From the NCBI GenBank assembly GCA_036339375.1, contig JAYZBC010000051.1, forward strand, positions 15,552-79,551: a stretch of DNA of 64,000 nucleotides, given 5' to 3'. Position numbers and translations under genes: made by a program. This stretch comes from JAYZBC01 sp036339375. Its GTDB lineage: Bacteria; Pseudomonadota; Alphaproteobacteria; MPNO01; UBA2964. Position 1 is the first letter of the stretch; the number at the start of each line of letters is the position of its first letter. The notes beneath the pieces were generated by a model. That model saw only the letters and a list, made by a program, of their open reading frames with translations. It had not been told where the DNA came from and did not search any database. Below are positions 15,661 to 24,588 of the stretch, piece after piece.

Positions 15661-17853
15661 TTAAACAGTCCTTTCCCTGGGCGCCAAAACTACTAGTGCA
15701 TCCACGGCAAAACCACCCTTCCCCTCTGGCAAAACAATAAATGGATTAATGTCTAAAGATTCTATTTTGTCGCCACCGTCCGCAGCAAGTCTTCCAACAG
15801 AGATAAGTGTGTCAACAACAGTCTGCCTATCAAATGGGGAGGTTCCCCGGTACCCGCGGAGCAAGGTCCCTACTCGGGTTTGTTCTATCATTGCCCGCGC
15901 CTTTTCTTCACCAAACCCAGGTCTCGCAAAAGTAACATCTTTAAACATTTCCAACCAAACACCACCAAGACCAAACATTACGACAGATTCCATTTCAGGA
16001 TCTCTTTGAATACCGAACACAAGTTCCAATCCGGTTGGAATAAATTTTGACACAAGCCAACCCTCTAATTTTATGGAGGAATCAAAGTTTTTTACATTCT
16101 TTTTAATCATTTTGCATGCTTGCTCTACTTCTACTTCGTTAACCAAGGAAAGTTTAACAGCCCCTGCTTCAGATTTATGTGTCAGTGCGGATGCCACACC
16201 TTTAACCACCACAGGAAATCCAATTGAGGTAGCTAACTTAACCGCTTCAGGAGTATTTTTGGCCATCGCCTCTTTAGGTATTGGAATATCATAGGCTTCG
16301 AGTAAAGCTTTAGATTCCGGTTCGTTTAATGGAAAGGGAGCACCTTTTTGTTCCCTAACAACCAACAAAGAGTCCAAAGCCAGACGGGACGGAAGTCTAG
16401 TTTTTCTTAATCTCCGTAACCCGGCGTTTCGTAATTGATCCCGGTAAGAATTAACGTAACGTAAAGTACGAAACGCTCTCTCCGGTTCATTCATTAAAGA
16501 TATATTGGAGAATTTTTTTCGAGCTTGCCTGCTAAAATCCGTTAAATCTGCCGACGCCGGGGAGATAAGTCCAATAGGTTTACCCCCATCTTGTAAAAAT
16601 TTTTGGTCGAAGGCCTCCATCGTCGATAAAACGCGGGTTGTTCTACGTATATTTGCTTCGTTCATACCCTCATCACGTGGTAAATCTTCTTGAAATAAAA
16701 CTGTCCCAATTGCAGGATCTTCTTGAATAGCTTCCATGAGACTAACAACAGCTTCTAAAGGCATATTCATAAACCCCGGAGCATCCAACGGATTGCTAAC
16801 CTGGAGTTTTTCACCAAGGATCTTCCGAAATTTTGCTGCTGTCTGTGGCGAAAAATCGGGCAACAAAATATCATTACGGTGTGCAGCATCTAAAGACAAT
16901 CCACGCACACCGCCCGAGTAAACCAAAACACCAACACCTTTTCCTTGTGGCAAATCAGAATGGACAAAAAATTCAATCAAATCTGCAGCCGCATCACCAC
17001 TTTCAACTCTGATGACTCCTGATTCACCGGCGACAGCATCAAAAGCTTCAATTGAGCCCGCCATTGAACCTGTGTGTGCCATAGCGGCAGCACGCCCCTT
17101 TTCAGATAAACCCATTTTGAGGGCAATTACCGGCTTCCTTGCATCACGGGCACGGCGACACGCTTTCAAAAAATCTTGTGGGCGCCTTACAGCTTCTATG
17201 AGACAAAAGATTACTTTAACATCCTGATCTTCAACGAAATAGTTAATATAATCTGATGTCGTAAGCCCAGTTTCATTGCCGCTCGTTACAATGTAACCCA
17301 CATCAATACCCCGATCGATCAACGTCCGTCCGAGTCCGGGTGTGGTTGTTCCGCTTTGGCCCACCATAGCTACAGGTCCTGGAATTAATTCGCGAATTCT
17401 ATCATCCGGTAGAGAAAGAGACCTTCCCCGGGCTGACAAGCTGCCAAGACAATTCGGCCCACAAACCGCCAAACCGGTTTCCTCTATGGCTTCCCTGAGC
17501 TCTTCCTCTAATTCAATTCCCCTTTTTGTTCCTAGTTCCGAAAACCCGGCGGCGTAAATGGTAGCACTTCGACTTCCTATTGCGGCCGCTTCCCGCAAAA
17601 TTTGTGGTACAAATTTGGCAGCCCGCATAACTACTAAATGGTCGGGTACACCAGGTAATTCAGAGAGTTTGGGGAAACAAGGAACACCCCAAATTTCAGC
17701 AAAATTCGGGTTTATAGGCCATACCGGGCCTTCAAAATCAAAACGTTGATAGTTGGCAAAAATTCTGGCGGTCCAACCCATTGGATTTTCACGGGCACCA
17801 AGAATGGCTACACTTGTTGGATTTAAAAGAGCTGCTACCTTACCGGTCATCAT
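15661..17853 (-). CDS. Acyl-CoA synthetase (ADP/NDP-forming), fused alpha-beta chain
   Basis: A 730-residue single-chain acid-CoA ligase. In order it has a CoA-binding Rossmann domain (A-I-L-G-A-R-E-N-P), a succinyl-CoA-ligase-like domain (C-G-P-N-C-L-G; V-G-Q-S-G-T-T), a ligase domain with the candidate phospho-histidine H260 (M-A-H-T-G-S), and a C-terminal ATP-grasp domain (V-V-K-G-V-A, A-L-T-H-K-S-E-A-G-A-V). It activates a carboxylic acid to its CoA thioester, or runs in reverse to make ATP. Two adjacent ATGs (17853, 17850) could both serve. It heads the minus-strand operon with acyl-CoA dehydrogenase A and the decarboxylating dehydrogenase, suggesting a CoA-dependent acid degradation route. 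Confidence 0.88.
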   Translation of the reverse strand: MMTGKVAALLNPTSVAILGARENPMGWTARIFANYQRFDFEGPVWPINPNFAEIWGVPCFPKLSELPGVPDHLVVMRAAKFVPQILREAAAIGSRSATIYAAGFSELGTKRGIELEEELREAIEETGLAVCGPNCLGSLSARGRSLSLPDDRIRELIPGPVAMVGQSGTTTPGLGRTLIDRGIDVGYIVTSGNETGLTTSDYINYFVEDQDVKVIFCLIEAVRRPQDFLKACRRARDARKPVIALKMGLSEKGRAAAMAHTGSMAGSIEAFDAVAGESGVIRVESGDAAADLIEFFVHSDLPQGKGVGVLVYSGGVRGLSLDAAHRNDILLPDFSPQTAAKFRKILGEKLQVSNPLDAPGFMNMPLEAVVSLMEAIQEDPAIGTVLFQEDLPRDEGMNEANIRRTTRVLSTMEAFDQKFLQDGGKPIGLISPASADLTDFSRQARKKFSNISLMNEPERAFRTLRYVNSYRDQLRNAGLRRLRKTRLPSRLALDSLLVVREQKGAPFPLNEPESKALLEAYDIPIPKEAMAKNTPEAVKLATSIGFPVVVKGVASALTHKSEAGAVKLSLVNEVEVEQACKMIKKNVKNFDSSIKLEGWLVSKFIPTGLELVFGIQRDPEMESVVMFGLGGVWLEMFKDVTFARPGFGEEKARAMIEQTRVGTLLRGYRGTSPFDRQTVVDTLISVGRLAADGGDKIESLDINPFIVLPEGKGGFAVDALVVLAPRERTV

Positions 17854-17933
17854 CTTCGTAATAATTTATTAATTAACTATTTTATAGTCATTAGTGTTTC
17901 TTGGTTGTCTGAGGTTAGCATGCCGTACATTCG

Positions 17934-17961
17934 TTGACAGCAAGGCAGGCACAGATAAATT
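17934..17961 (+). promoter_or_regulatory. Candidate sigma-70 promoter for the thiolase operon
   Basis: A perfect TTGACA (17934-17939) is followed after 16 nt by TAAATT (17956-17961, four of six consensus bases). This places a start point about 25 nt before the ATG of the thiolase-like gene. It lies in the divergent region between two operons. It also explains why the in-frame TTG at 17934 is unlikely to be a translation start. Confidence 0.4.
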
Positions 17962-17993
17962 TAAGTTTTGTTATTTTCAATAAATTAAAAATC

Positions 17994-19175
17994 ATGAAAA
18001 ACCAACTTCTAGAAAAAGATATAGCGATTATTGGGTATTCGGAAACGAAGAATATCCGAAGGTCGGGAAGGTCAACCTACGACATAGCAGCTGAAGCGGC
18101 TTCCAAGGTTTTGGACTATGTGGGCCTTAGCAATAGAGACATTGATGGAATGGCGACCGTACTACCTTCAAGCGAAGCTGGAAATAATTTTTGGTCGAAT
18201 TATTTAGCTGACCATTTAGGGCTGCAAACAACATGGACGCAAACCACTGATTTAGGCGGCGCTTCAATGCTCGCCAATGTGGCCCGGGCTGCCGCAGCTA
18301 TTCAGTCTGGTTATTGTGAAATGGTCATGTCGGTAGCAGCAGCGGCTCCCACAACCCGTCGTGTTGATGACCAAAGGTCGTATAGATCAGAGTTTCGAAA
18401 CCCCACTGGCATACAAGGACCTCCAGGTGCTTTTGGATTATTGATGCACCGCTATAAGCATCAATATAATCTTGATTTTACGGCATTAGGAAAATTGGCT
18501 GTAGAGCAACGAAAAGGGGCACTTTTAAACAATAATGCCGTAGAAAGTTTAAGGAAACCTATTACCGTTGAGGATTATCTAAATGCAAGGATGGTATCTA
18601 CCCCCCTCCGGTTGCTCGATTCGGTCATGCCCTGTGACGGCGGGAATGCTATCATAATGACCACAACTGAACGGGCAAAAAAAATGGGGATCAAAAAATT
18701 TGTCCATCCTATAGGGTATGCCGAAATGACCAACTTCAATGTACGAGACCAATTGCCCGATATCACAGAAACCGGTTTCTCTGTAGTTGGTCCCAAAGTG
18801 CTTGAAAACACCGAATTATCTGTCGACGATATTGATATGTTTCATCCTTATGACGATTTTTTAATTGCCGAATTTTTGCAGTTGGAACAGATTGGGTTTT
18901 GCAATCGGGGAGAAGCCTCTGAATTTATTTTGTCGACAGATATTTCCCCTAAAGGACATTTACCTATCAACACAGGTGGAGGCCAAATTTCTGCGGGTCA
19001 GCCGGGATTAGCGGGGGGGCAACTCAATTTGATTGAAGCGATCCGACAACTATTTGCAGAAGCAAAAGACCGGCAAGTTCCTAATCCTTCAACGGCGATG
19101 GTAACCGGGATTGGAGTGATTCCCTATGTTCGAAATTGGGGATCAAGTACCGCGTTAGTTTTGGAGCGCGGATGA
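17994..19175 (+). CDS. Thiolase-like protein, probable non-thiolytic (aldolase type)
   Basis: A 393-residue member of the SCP-x/lipid-transfer-protein thiolase group. The fold is clear (N-terminal I-A-I-I-G-Y-S-E-T, C-terminal N-T-G-G-G-Q-I-S-A-G), but catalytic residues are changed. The nucleophilic cysteine position reads G-G-A-S-M-L (about 88-93), and the usual G-H-P motif is G335-Q336-P337. H-P-Y-D-D-F at about 284-289 places a tyrosine near the active site. Such thiolases paired with a DUF35 protein include the steroid side-chain retro-aldolase Ltp2/ChsH2, and the next gene is DUF35. Start set at ATG 17994. A C-C bond-cleaving aldolase on an acyl-CoA is the best inference. Confidence 0.8.
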   Translation: MKNQLLEKDIAIIGYSETKNIRRSGRSTYDIAAEAASKVLDYVGLSNRDIDGMATVLPSSEAGNNFWSNYLADHLGLQTTWTQTTDLGGASMLANVARAAAAIQSGYCEMVMSVAAAAPTTRRVDDQRSYRSEFRNPTGIQGPPGAFGLLMHRYKHQYNLDFTALGKLAVEQRKGALLNNNAVESLRKPITVEDYLNARMVSTPLRLLDSVMPCDGGNAIIMTTTERAKKMGIKKFVHPIGYAEMTNFNVRDQLPDITETGFSVVGPKVLENTELSVDDIDMFHPYDDFLIAEFLQLEQIGFCNRGEASEFILSTDISPKGHLPINTGGGQISAGQPGLAGGQLNLIEAIRQLFAEAKDRQVPNPSTAMVTGIGVIPYVRNWGSSTALVLERG

Positions 19176-19588
19176 TGAAATTGGAAAAACATTCTCGGCC
19201 CGCCCCAACACCAACGAATATCACCCAAGAATTTTGGAATGCTATTAAAGAACATAATTTTTTACTCCAATTTGACCGGGATTCAAAAAAATATCAGTTC
19301 TATCCGCGAGCGCTGAGTGTTCATAGCGGTAAACAGAATCTAGAATGGCGTGAAGCCTCAGGCCAGGGGACAGTTTACTCGTATACTGAGACACACATTC
19401 CGGCGCGTGGATTTGAAGGGCTTGAACCCTATTTAATTGTTACAGTGGAATTGGATGAGGGTGTCCGGCTAATGAGCCTGCTTTACAACTGTTCTGTCGA
19501 ACAAGTTAAAATAGGTATGAAGGTCCGAATATGTTGGGATAAAATAAATGAAGAATTTGACTATTTTGCTTTTGAACCAGAACCTTAA
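19172..19588 (+). CDS. DUF35 OB-fold protein lacking its zinc ribbon
   Basis: A 138-residue partner of the thiolase-like protein. The OB-fold part is typical (A-S-G-Q-G-T-V-Y-S-Y, P-Y-L-I-V-T-V-E-L, G-M-K-V-R-I). The N-terminal rubredoxin-like zinc ribbon has lost all four cysteines: the expected positions read D35, S38, S49 and S52, although F-Y-P-R still aligns with the usual F-P-P-R. The start ATG overlaps the preceding stop as A-T-G-A, with GGAG 5 nt upstream, so translation is coupled; ATG 19175 is an alternative. In characterised pairs the DUF35 subunit binds the CoA moiety and stabilises the aldolase or thiolase. Confidence 0.8.
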   Translation: MMKLEKHSRPAPTPTNITQEFWNAIKEHNFLLQFDRDSKKYQFYPRALSVHSGKQNLEWREASGQGTVYSYTETHIPARGFEGLEPYLIVTVELDEGVRLMSLLYNCSVEQVKIGMKVRICWDKINEEFDYFAFEPEP

Positions 19589-19594
19589 ATTCCC

Positions 19595-20755
19595 ATGCAA
19601 TCTCTAAGTTTCTTAGTTGACAACGCGAAGGATGCAAAATTTCGTTCTGAAGTCAGAGAATGGATAAAATTAAACCTGCCAAAAGAGTTGCAAGGTTGGG
19701 CAACGCGTCCACCACGAAATTTAATTCAGCCGTGGCACTTTAAGCTTTATGAAAAGGGATGGATTGCTCCTCACTGGACAAAAAAATATGGTGGTATGGA
19801 AGCAACGCTGAGCGAACAGCTCATCCTGCAAGAAGAGCTAGGTTACGCCGGCGCCCCGGTATTATCACGTCAAGCCCTCGGCCATATTGGCCCCATTTTA
19901 ATGCGTCATGGTACTGAAACCCAAAAAGCCGAACATCTGCCCAAAATGCTTTCCGGTGAAACCATGTGGTGCCAAGGATATTCTGAACCTGGGTCGGGGT
20001 CAGATCTTGCAAGTTTGAAAACCCGGGGTGAAATTGAGGGAAAAGAGATCGTAATCAATGGCCAGAAGATTTGGACCACTGGGGCCCATTATGCCGATTG
20101 GATGTATGCACTTATTCGTACCAATCCTGATGCGCCAAAAAAACAGGGTGGAATTTCTATGGTTTTAATTGATCTCACTACACCAAATATTAATATCAGA
20201 CCGATAAAGACCATAGCTGATGATGAAGAATTTTCAGAAGTTTTTTTTGACAATACCCGCATTCCCAAAAGTAATCTTGTTGGAAACTTAAATGAAGGCT
20301 GGACAGTTGCAAAAGCTCTTTTGGCCTCAGAACGCATAGGTAATGCCAACCCTCAGTTAGCTTTGCAGTCTCTCGATCGTTTGCAACGTGTCGCGAAAGC
20401 AACCGGTATGAACCTTGACGCCGCGTTCCAGGAAAAAATTACCCAGATTGAAATGGATGTCCTTGCTCAATCTGCTGTCTTTGCCCATGCTGTTCAGCAA
20501 GCTCAGTCAGAAATGGATATAGGGGCAGGATCTTCATTCATGAAAATTGTTGCTACGGAAAACGTACAAAAAATTGCAGATCTAATGTTTGAAGCAGCCG
20601 GAGAATATGCTGCCGATGAAAAGCCAATACAAACGGATGAGGGGCCGGTTGACGTTTCGGTCCTTTGGCGTGAGGTTCGCAGAATCACAATTTATGCTGG
20701 TTCCAGTGAAATCCAACGTAATATTACTGCCAAGCGAGTTTTAGGCTTGCCGTGA
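19595..20755 (+). CDS. Acyl-CoA dehydrogenase family protein (B)
   Basis: A 386-residue acyl-CoA dehydrogenase following the DUF35 gene by 6 nt. It shows W-C-Q-G-Y-S-E-P-G-S-G-S-D-L-A-S-L (flavin/substrate loop), G-Q-K-I-W-T-T (FAD strand) and the C-terminal I-Y-A-G-S-S-E-I-Q-R-N-I, which binds FAD across the dimer. An N-terminal W-I-A-P-H-W-T-K-K-Y-G-G block is characteristic of the FadE-like/IBD subgroup acting on bulky or branched acyl-CoAs. With the thiolase-like/DUF35 pair it could form an oxidation-hydration-retro-aldol route for a side chain. A separate hydratase is not seen in this operon. Confidence 0.9.
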   Translation: MQSLSFLVDNAKDAKFRSEVREWIKLNLPKELQGWATRPPRNLIQPWHFKLYEKGWIAPHWTKKYGGMEATLSEQLILQEELGYAGAPVLSRQALGHIGPILMRHGTETQKAEHLPKMLSGETMWCQGYSEPGSGSDLASLKTRGEIEGKEIVINGQKIWTTGAHYADWMYALIRTNPDAPKKQGGISMVLIDLTTPNINIRPIKTIADDEEFSEVFFDNTRIPKSNLVGNLNEGWTVAKALLASERIGNANPQLALQSLDRLQRVAKATGMNLDAAFQEKITQIEMDVLAQSAVFAHAVQQAQSEMDIGAGSSFMKIVATENVQKIADLMFEAAGEYAADEKPIQTDEGPVDVSVLWREVRRITIYAGSSEIQRNITAKRVLGLP

Positions 20756-20759
20756 TACT

Positions 20760-21602
20760 TTAAGACGAAGGGGATTGTTGTTCAAAAAATGTCGGCTCCT
20801 CTCGAGCATTTTCCGCCGCTGTATTCAATTGCAATTTTGGATCCCAAAATTTTCCGACAAACCTAGCCCCATTAACGTTATCAGAGTGTTCTGAAGCAAG
20901 CCAAACCGCAAGAGGATCCATTATGTCGATAGGCAGTAATACTTTGTTAGCGTCTTTTGGTCGGTTCGGATCAGAGTCAGCCGAACCTCCGGGAAGAAGC
21001 GCATTTACAGTGATGCCACTCCCGTCGAGGTCTCGTGCCCAAACTAAAGTTTCAGATTCGACGGCTGCTTTAGTAACACCGTAGGGTGAGTTGTGCTTTC
21101 CCGAAAAATTCCGGCGCGACGTGGATAAATTAATTATTTTTCCTGCTCCGGCCTTGCGGAAATGCTCAATAGCTGCACGAGCCATAAAGAATGTGCCAAT
21201 TACATTGACTTCTACTGACTGGCGATAAATTTCGGGGTCTGTTTCAAAAAATGGCAGTGAGTTTCCATGCGGAGGTAATCCTGGGCCCCTCATTAAACGA
21301 CGCGCATTATTAAAAAGGACATCTAAACGGCCAAACCGGTCCAAAGCTTCCTTCACAAGATCCCGGCACTGCGTTAAATCTGTTATGTCTGTCTTGACCG
21401 AAAAACCACATTCCTGTCCGACGTAATTTTCAAGTTCCCTAACAGCATTATCACAAAATTTTTTATCAATCGCAGCTATCACCAACTTTGCTCCACACTT
21501 TGCTAAAGCTTTTGCCATTGACAGACCGAGACCCCTGTCACCGCCTGTCATTATGACTACTCGCTCATCAAGCGTAATTTTAGGAAGAGGAAATGTGGCC
21601 AT
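20760..21602 (-). CDS. SDR family oxidoreductase
   Basis: A 280-residue SDR with a canonical cofactor motif (M-T-G-G-D-R-G-L-G-L) and catalytic S plus Y-G-V-T-K. The S-T-S-R-R-N strand, N-A-L-L-P-G-G and a C-terminal extension after G-A-R-F-V-G-K-F-W-D distinguish it from FabG-like enzymes; the extension is proline/glutamate-rich. It lies downstream of an AhpD-like gene on the minus strand, 36 nt apart, and converges with acyl-CoA dehydrogenase B with only 4 nt between stops. An NAD(P)-dependent hydroxyl/keto conversion is expected. Confidence 0.87.
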   Translation of the reverse strand: MATFPLPKITLDERVVIMTGGDRGLGLSMAKALAKCGAKLVIAAIDKKFCDNAVRELENYVGQECGFSVKTDITDLTQCRDLVKEALDRFGRLDVLFNNARRLMRGPGLPPHGNSLPFFETDPEIYRQSVEVNVIGTFFMARAAIEHFRKAGAGKIINLSTSRRNFSGKHNSPYGVTKAAVESETLVWARDLDGSGITVNALLPGGSADSDPNRPKDANKVLLPIDIMDPLAVWLASEHSDNVNGARFVGKFWDPKLQLNTAAENAREEPTFFEQQSPSS

Positions 21603-21638
21603 AGTTTCTTAAAATTTGGTTAAAAACATGCTTTTTTG

Positions 21639-22160
21639 TTAGGTTCTTTTGTAATTCATTTTTAGAGCGTCCTGCGCTCTCCGTTCCTCATCTACAATTA
21701 AACCATGTCCCAAAGTGAGGCGGTTCATCATAGAAAATCTTGCGCAGACAGCGATGGCCTCATGAAAGGATTGCTCATCCCAACCTACAGCAAAAACAGC
21801 ATCAGCATCTCGCTGGGTAATCCGAGCCGGTGTAAGAGTTAACTTTTTAATGAATTCAAGCAGTGGTTTCATTTCCTCTCTTATGGGTGCCGTTGCAATG
21901 TCATTGCCTAACGGTTCGAAGACGCTTTGATCGACACCTAAGTTTACAGCGACTCGGGAGTGGCCAGAAAAACAATACTCGGATGAATTCAATTGAGAAA
22001 CAAATGCTGCGATTAATTCTTTGTCTGCTGGTGATAACATGCCTTCATTTCGCATGAAAGAACGAGAAAATTTTGATAGTGCTTTGTGCCCTTTTGGGTT
22101 GAAACGGTCCCACATTGCACGAACGCCAGCATCGTCTGGCAGAGAAGGAAAAAATGGCAT
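21639..22160 (-). CDS. Carboxymuconolactone decarboxylase/AhpD-like protein
   Basis: A 173-residue all-helical protein of the CMD/AhpD superfamily, in the peroxidase-related branch. The core motif is K-E-L-I-A-A-F-V-S followed by S60-E-Y-C63-F-S-G-H67. The usual redox pair C-x-x-C with following histidine is reduced to S-E-Y-C, so only the second cysteine remains. A disulfide-based peroxidase cycle is thus doubtful, and a single-cysteine or non-redox role is possible. GGGAGG precedes the ATG at ideal spacing. It forms a two-gene unit with the SDR downstream. Confidence 0.82.
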   Translation of the reverse strand: MPFFPSLPDDAGVRAMWDRFNPKGHKALSKFSRSFMRNEGMLSPADKELIAAFVSQLNSSEYCFSGHSRVAVNLGVDQSVFEPLGNDIATAPIREEMKPLLEFIKKLTLTPARITQRDADAVFAVGWDEQSFHEAIAVCARFSMMNRLTLGHGLIVDEERRAQDALKMNYKRT

Positions 22161-22463
22161 TAAAGACCTCCCAAATTATTAAAGGGACCCGAATATGGGT
22201 TTTATACCTTATACACCGTCGTTTAAACTAGAGCCTTTTAGCCTAAAAATTTTTCTACATCTTGAATCTGAACGCCAAACGAAGTCCTACGAATAAGGTG
22301 TATGGCATCAACTTTTTTAGTGTTAAATCCAAGTGACCTTGAGGTCTGGGTTGATTTTTCTGGCCCCAGACATTTCCCGAAAAGAAAAAATGGATAAAGA
22401 TACAAGTAGTTATTTTGTAAGTTTTTTCACATTTTACCTTCGTTCAAGTCTTCAGGTGTTTTG
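22161..22463. other. Intergenic region, no gene seen
   Basis: This 303-bp AT-rich gap lies upstream of the AhpD-like/SDR unit and after the tctA stop, all on the minus strand. It should hold the promoter of the former and the end of the tct transcript. GTCTGGG and CCCAGAC (about 22347-22374) form a 7-bp inverted repeat but without a T tract, so I do not call it a terminator. No open frame with a ribosome site or RNA gene is apparent. Confidence 0.6.
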
Positions 22464-23984
22464 TTAAATCTTAGGTTTACGAGAGGTCGAAACCAAACTT
22501 TGACGCAGTTTAATAACCAGAGGCCACAGAAAAAGTAAAATTGCGATAATCATAATTGTCCCAGCGATTGGACGAGCGAAAAAGATCTCCACAGAACCAT
22601 GTGACATGATGAATGACTGTCGCATTGCGGGTTCTGCTAGCGGACCAAGGACAATTGCAAGAACAGCAGGTGCGAGTGGATAGTCTAGCTTGCGCATAAG
22701 GTATCCTACCAGACCGAAGATTAACATAAGCCAAACATCATGCATGTCCTTAGTGGGAGCAAAACCACCAACGACACATAAAACATAAATAATTGGTGCT
22801 AAAATGGTGAAGGGCATTTTTAACACCGCTACGAAGGCAGGGATAAAGGCAATATTTATTAACAACGCAAAAAGGTTTGCGGCATATAAACTGGCTATCA
22901 AAGGCCAGACAAAATCCTTATGGTCTACAAATAATAGGGGGCCAGGCTCAAGCCCCCAAATCACCATTCCACCCAGGAGAATTGCCGTTGTTGGCGATCC
23001 AGGAATGCCCAAAGTCAACATAGGAAGCATTGAACCAGTACTAGCCGCATTATTAGCCGATTCGGGTGCCACGATGCCTTCTATATTTCCCTTGCCAAAC
23101 GTTTCAGGGTTTTTCGAAATTGTTTTGGCAACACCGTAGGCCATCAACGCACCGGGTGTTGCTCCAGCGGCGGGCAATATTCCAACAAAATAACCAAGGA
23201 GAGACCCCATCACCATCGTCTTTGCCGTCCGCATCAGACTCTTCAGCGCTTCCAGAGTTCGCGCTATGGAAACAGTGGCCTTACTAATTACCATCTCACC
23301 CTTACTTTGTTCGATTGTCCACAGCATTTCCCCAATACCGTAAATACCGATGGCAAGAACCAAGAAATTAATCCCGTGGTAAAACCCTGTCAGATCCATA
23401 AAAATTAACCGGGGTTGGCCACTTACAATGTCAAGACCAACGGCACTTAGGACTAGCCCAATCAATATGGAGAAGATCGTTTTAGGAATATCATCCCCCC
23501 CCAAGCCAATGAACGTCGCAAAGGCAAGGATCATCAAGGCAAACACTTCGGGTGGACCGAATGCCAGTGCCACGTCCGCTAGGGGAGGAGCAAAAAGGGT
23601 GAATAGAATTACCGAAATAGTGCCTCCAATAAAAGATGCCGTTGCTGCTGCCACTAGTGCCTTGTCCGCTTGTCCTTTAAGCGCTAGTGGACGCCCATCA
23701 AAGGTTGTGGCTACAGCTGTAGATGCTCCCGGAATACCTAACATAACTGAGCTAATTGCACCGCCATACATCGCACCATAATAAAGTGCAGCTAGAAAGA
23801 TGATGGCACCCGTGGGAGGCACTAGGAAAGTCATGGGCAACAAAATAGCCACCCCGTTTACAGAACCGAGGCCGGGCATAGCTCCGATGAAAAGTCCAAC
23901 CAGGCACCCCAAAATTACCAGACCTAAATTAAGGGGTTGGAACGCTATTAAAAAACCTTCAACGAGAAGGTCAAATACTTCCAT
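22464..23984 (-). CDS. tctA: Tripartite tricarboxylate transporter, large permease TctA
   Basis: A 506-residue integral membrane protein with about a dozen hydrophobic segments. The family signature G-A-M-P-G-L-G-S-V-N-G-V-A near residues 33-45 and its repeat G-I-L-P-A-A-G-A-T-P-G-A near 265 are both present, along with L-G-I-P-G-S-P-T-T-A. It is the main channel of a secondary carboxylate uptake system energised by cation gradients and fed by TctC. It is the last gene of tctC-tctB-tctA, and the gene order matches known systems. Substrates of the family include citrate, terephthalate, phthalate-type and dicarboxylic acids; the aromatic genes around it favour an aromatic or dicarboxylic acid. 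Confidence 0.93.
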   Translation of the reverse strand: MEVFDLLVEGFLIAFQPLNLGLVILGCLVGLFIGAMPGLGSVNGVAILLPMTFLVPPTGAIIFLAALYYGAMYGGAISSVMLGIPGASTAVATTFDGRPLALKGQADKALVAAATASFIGGTISVILFTLFAPPLADVALAFGPPEVFALMILAFATFIGLGGDDIPKTIFSILIGLVLSAVGLDIVSGQPRLIFMDLTGFYHGINFLVLAIGIYGIGEMLWTIEQSKGEMVISKATVSIARTLEALKSLMRTAKTMVMGSLLGYFVGILPAAGATPGALMAYGVAKTISKNPETFGKGNIEGIVAPESANNAASTGSMLPMLTLGIPGSPTTAILLGGMVIWGLEPGPLLFVDHKDFVWPLIASLYAANLFALLINIAFIPAFVAVLKMPFTILAPIIYVLCVVGGFAPTKDMHDVWLMLIFGLVGYLMRKLDYPLAPAVLAIVLGPLAEPAMRQSFIMSHGSVEIFFARPIAGTIMIIAILLFLWPLVIKLRQSLVSTSRKPKI

Positions 23985-24036
23985 TCTTGTCTTACTCTCT
24001 TCTAATTTTTAAAATGGCCAGCTTGTTTAGACATAA

Positions 24037-24552
24037 TCAAAGAAAAATATCGTAAAGCGGGTAATAAACCCAATCATTTAAAAACCATTTTCCTGCCATC
24101 CCCTTCGGCAACTCAATTTTTAGTGCAATCTCAAAAAAGAAAAACGTAAAAATTGGCGTAACTACAGCAATACTATTTGTTAGACCCCATGAATGGTTTC
24201 CAACAAATCGGATGTAGAAAATCAGGTATAACAATACAGACAAATAAACCCCTACCACGTGGATAAGCCCTATCATTACCGTCAAAGACCCAGCACCTAT
24301 GAGAAATAGGTGTAATCCTCTTTTGTCCATATATGGTAATTTAGAACGTGATGGGGGACTTTTTCGGCGGTACCATCTTACACCAATCCAAAGACAACAG
24401 GCCAACATGCATGCTGATAGCCAAAAAGGGAAGGCTCCACCGCCTGGTCCTGTTTTTGGATGCCATCCGATTGGAAGTTCGGCACTCTTAATCATTAGAT
24501 AGAGGGAGAAAACCGCTAAAACAAAAGCCATGGCAAGTTCGGCCAAACGCAT
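24037..24552 (-). CDS. tctB: Tripartite tricarboxylate transporter, small permease TctB
   Basis: A 171-residue membrane protein with four hydrophobic segments (about 7-25, 42-60, 80-105 and 110-145), the usual architecture of TctB. It associates with TctA. The start is taken at ATG 24552, where GGGGGAGAGG lies 6 nt upstream; the open frame extends to a TTG inside that ribosome site, which is less likely. G-P-G-G-G-A-F-P-F-W-L is the family motif near residue 35. It is the middle gene of the tct operon. Confidence 0.88.
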   Translation of the reverse strand: MRLAELAMAFVLAVFSLYLMIKSAELPIGWHPKTGPGGGAFPFWLSACMLACCLWIGVRWYRRKSPPSRSKLPYMDKRGLHLFLIGAGSLTVMIGLIHVVGVYLSVLLYLIFYIRFVGNHSWGLTNSIAVVTPIFTFFFFEIALKIELPKGMAGKWFLNDWVYYPLYDIFL

Positions 24553-24588
24553 GGCGATCCTCTCCCCCAAAGTTTAGGTTCTACTGCT

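Noticed and set aside
17934..17993. TTG start for the thiolase-like gene
   Set aside because: The TTG is part of a perfect TTGACA promoter box, and the family N-terminus begins after ATG 17994.
22347..22374. GTCTGGG/CCCAGAC inverted repeat as a terminator
   Set aside because: Only 7 bp with a 14-nt loop and no T tract on either strand.
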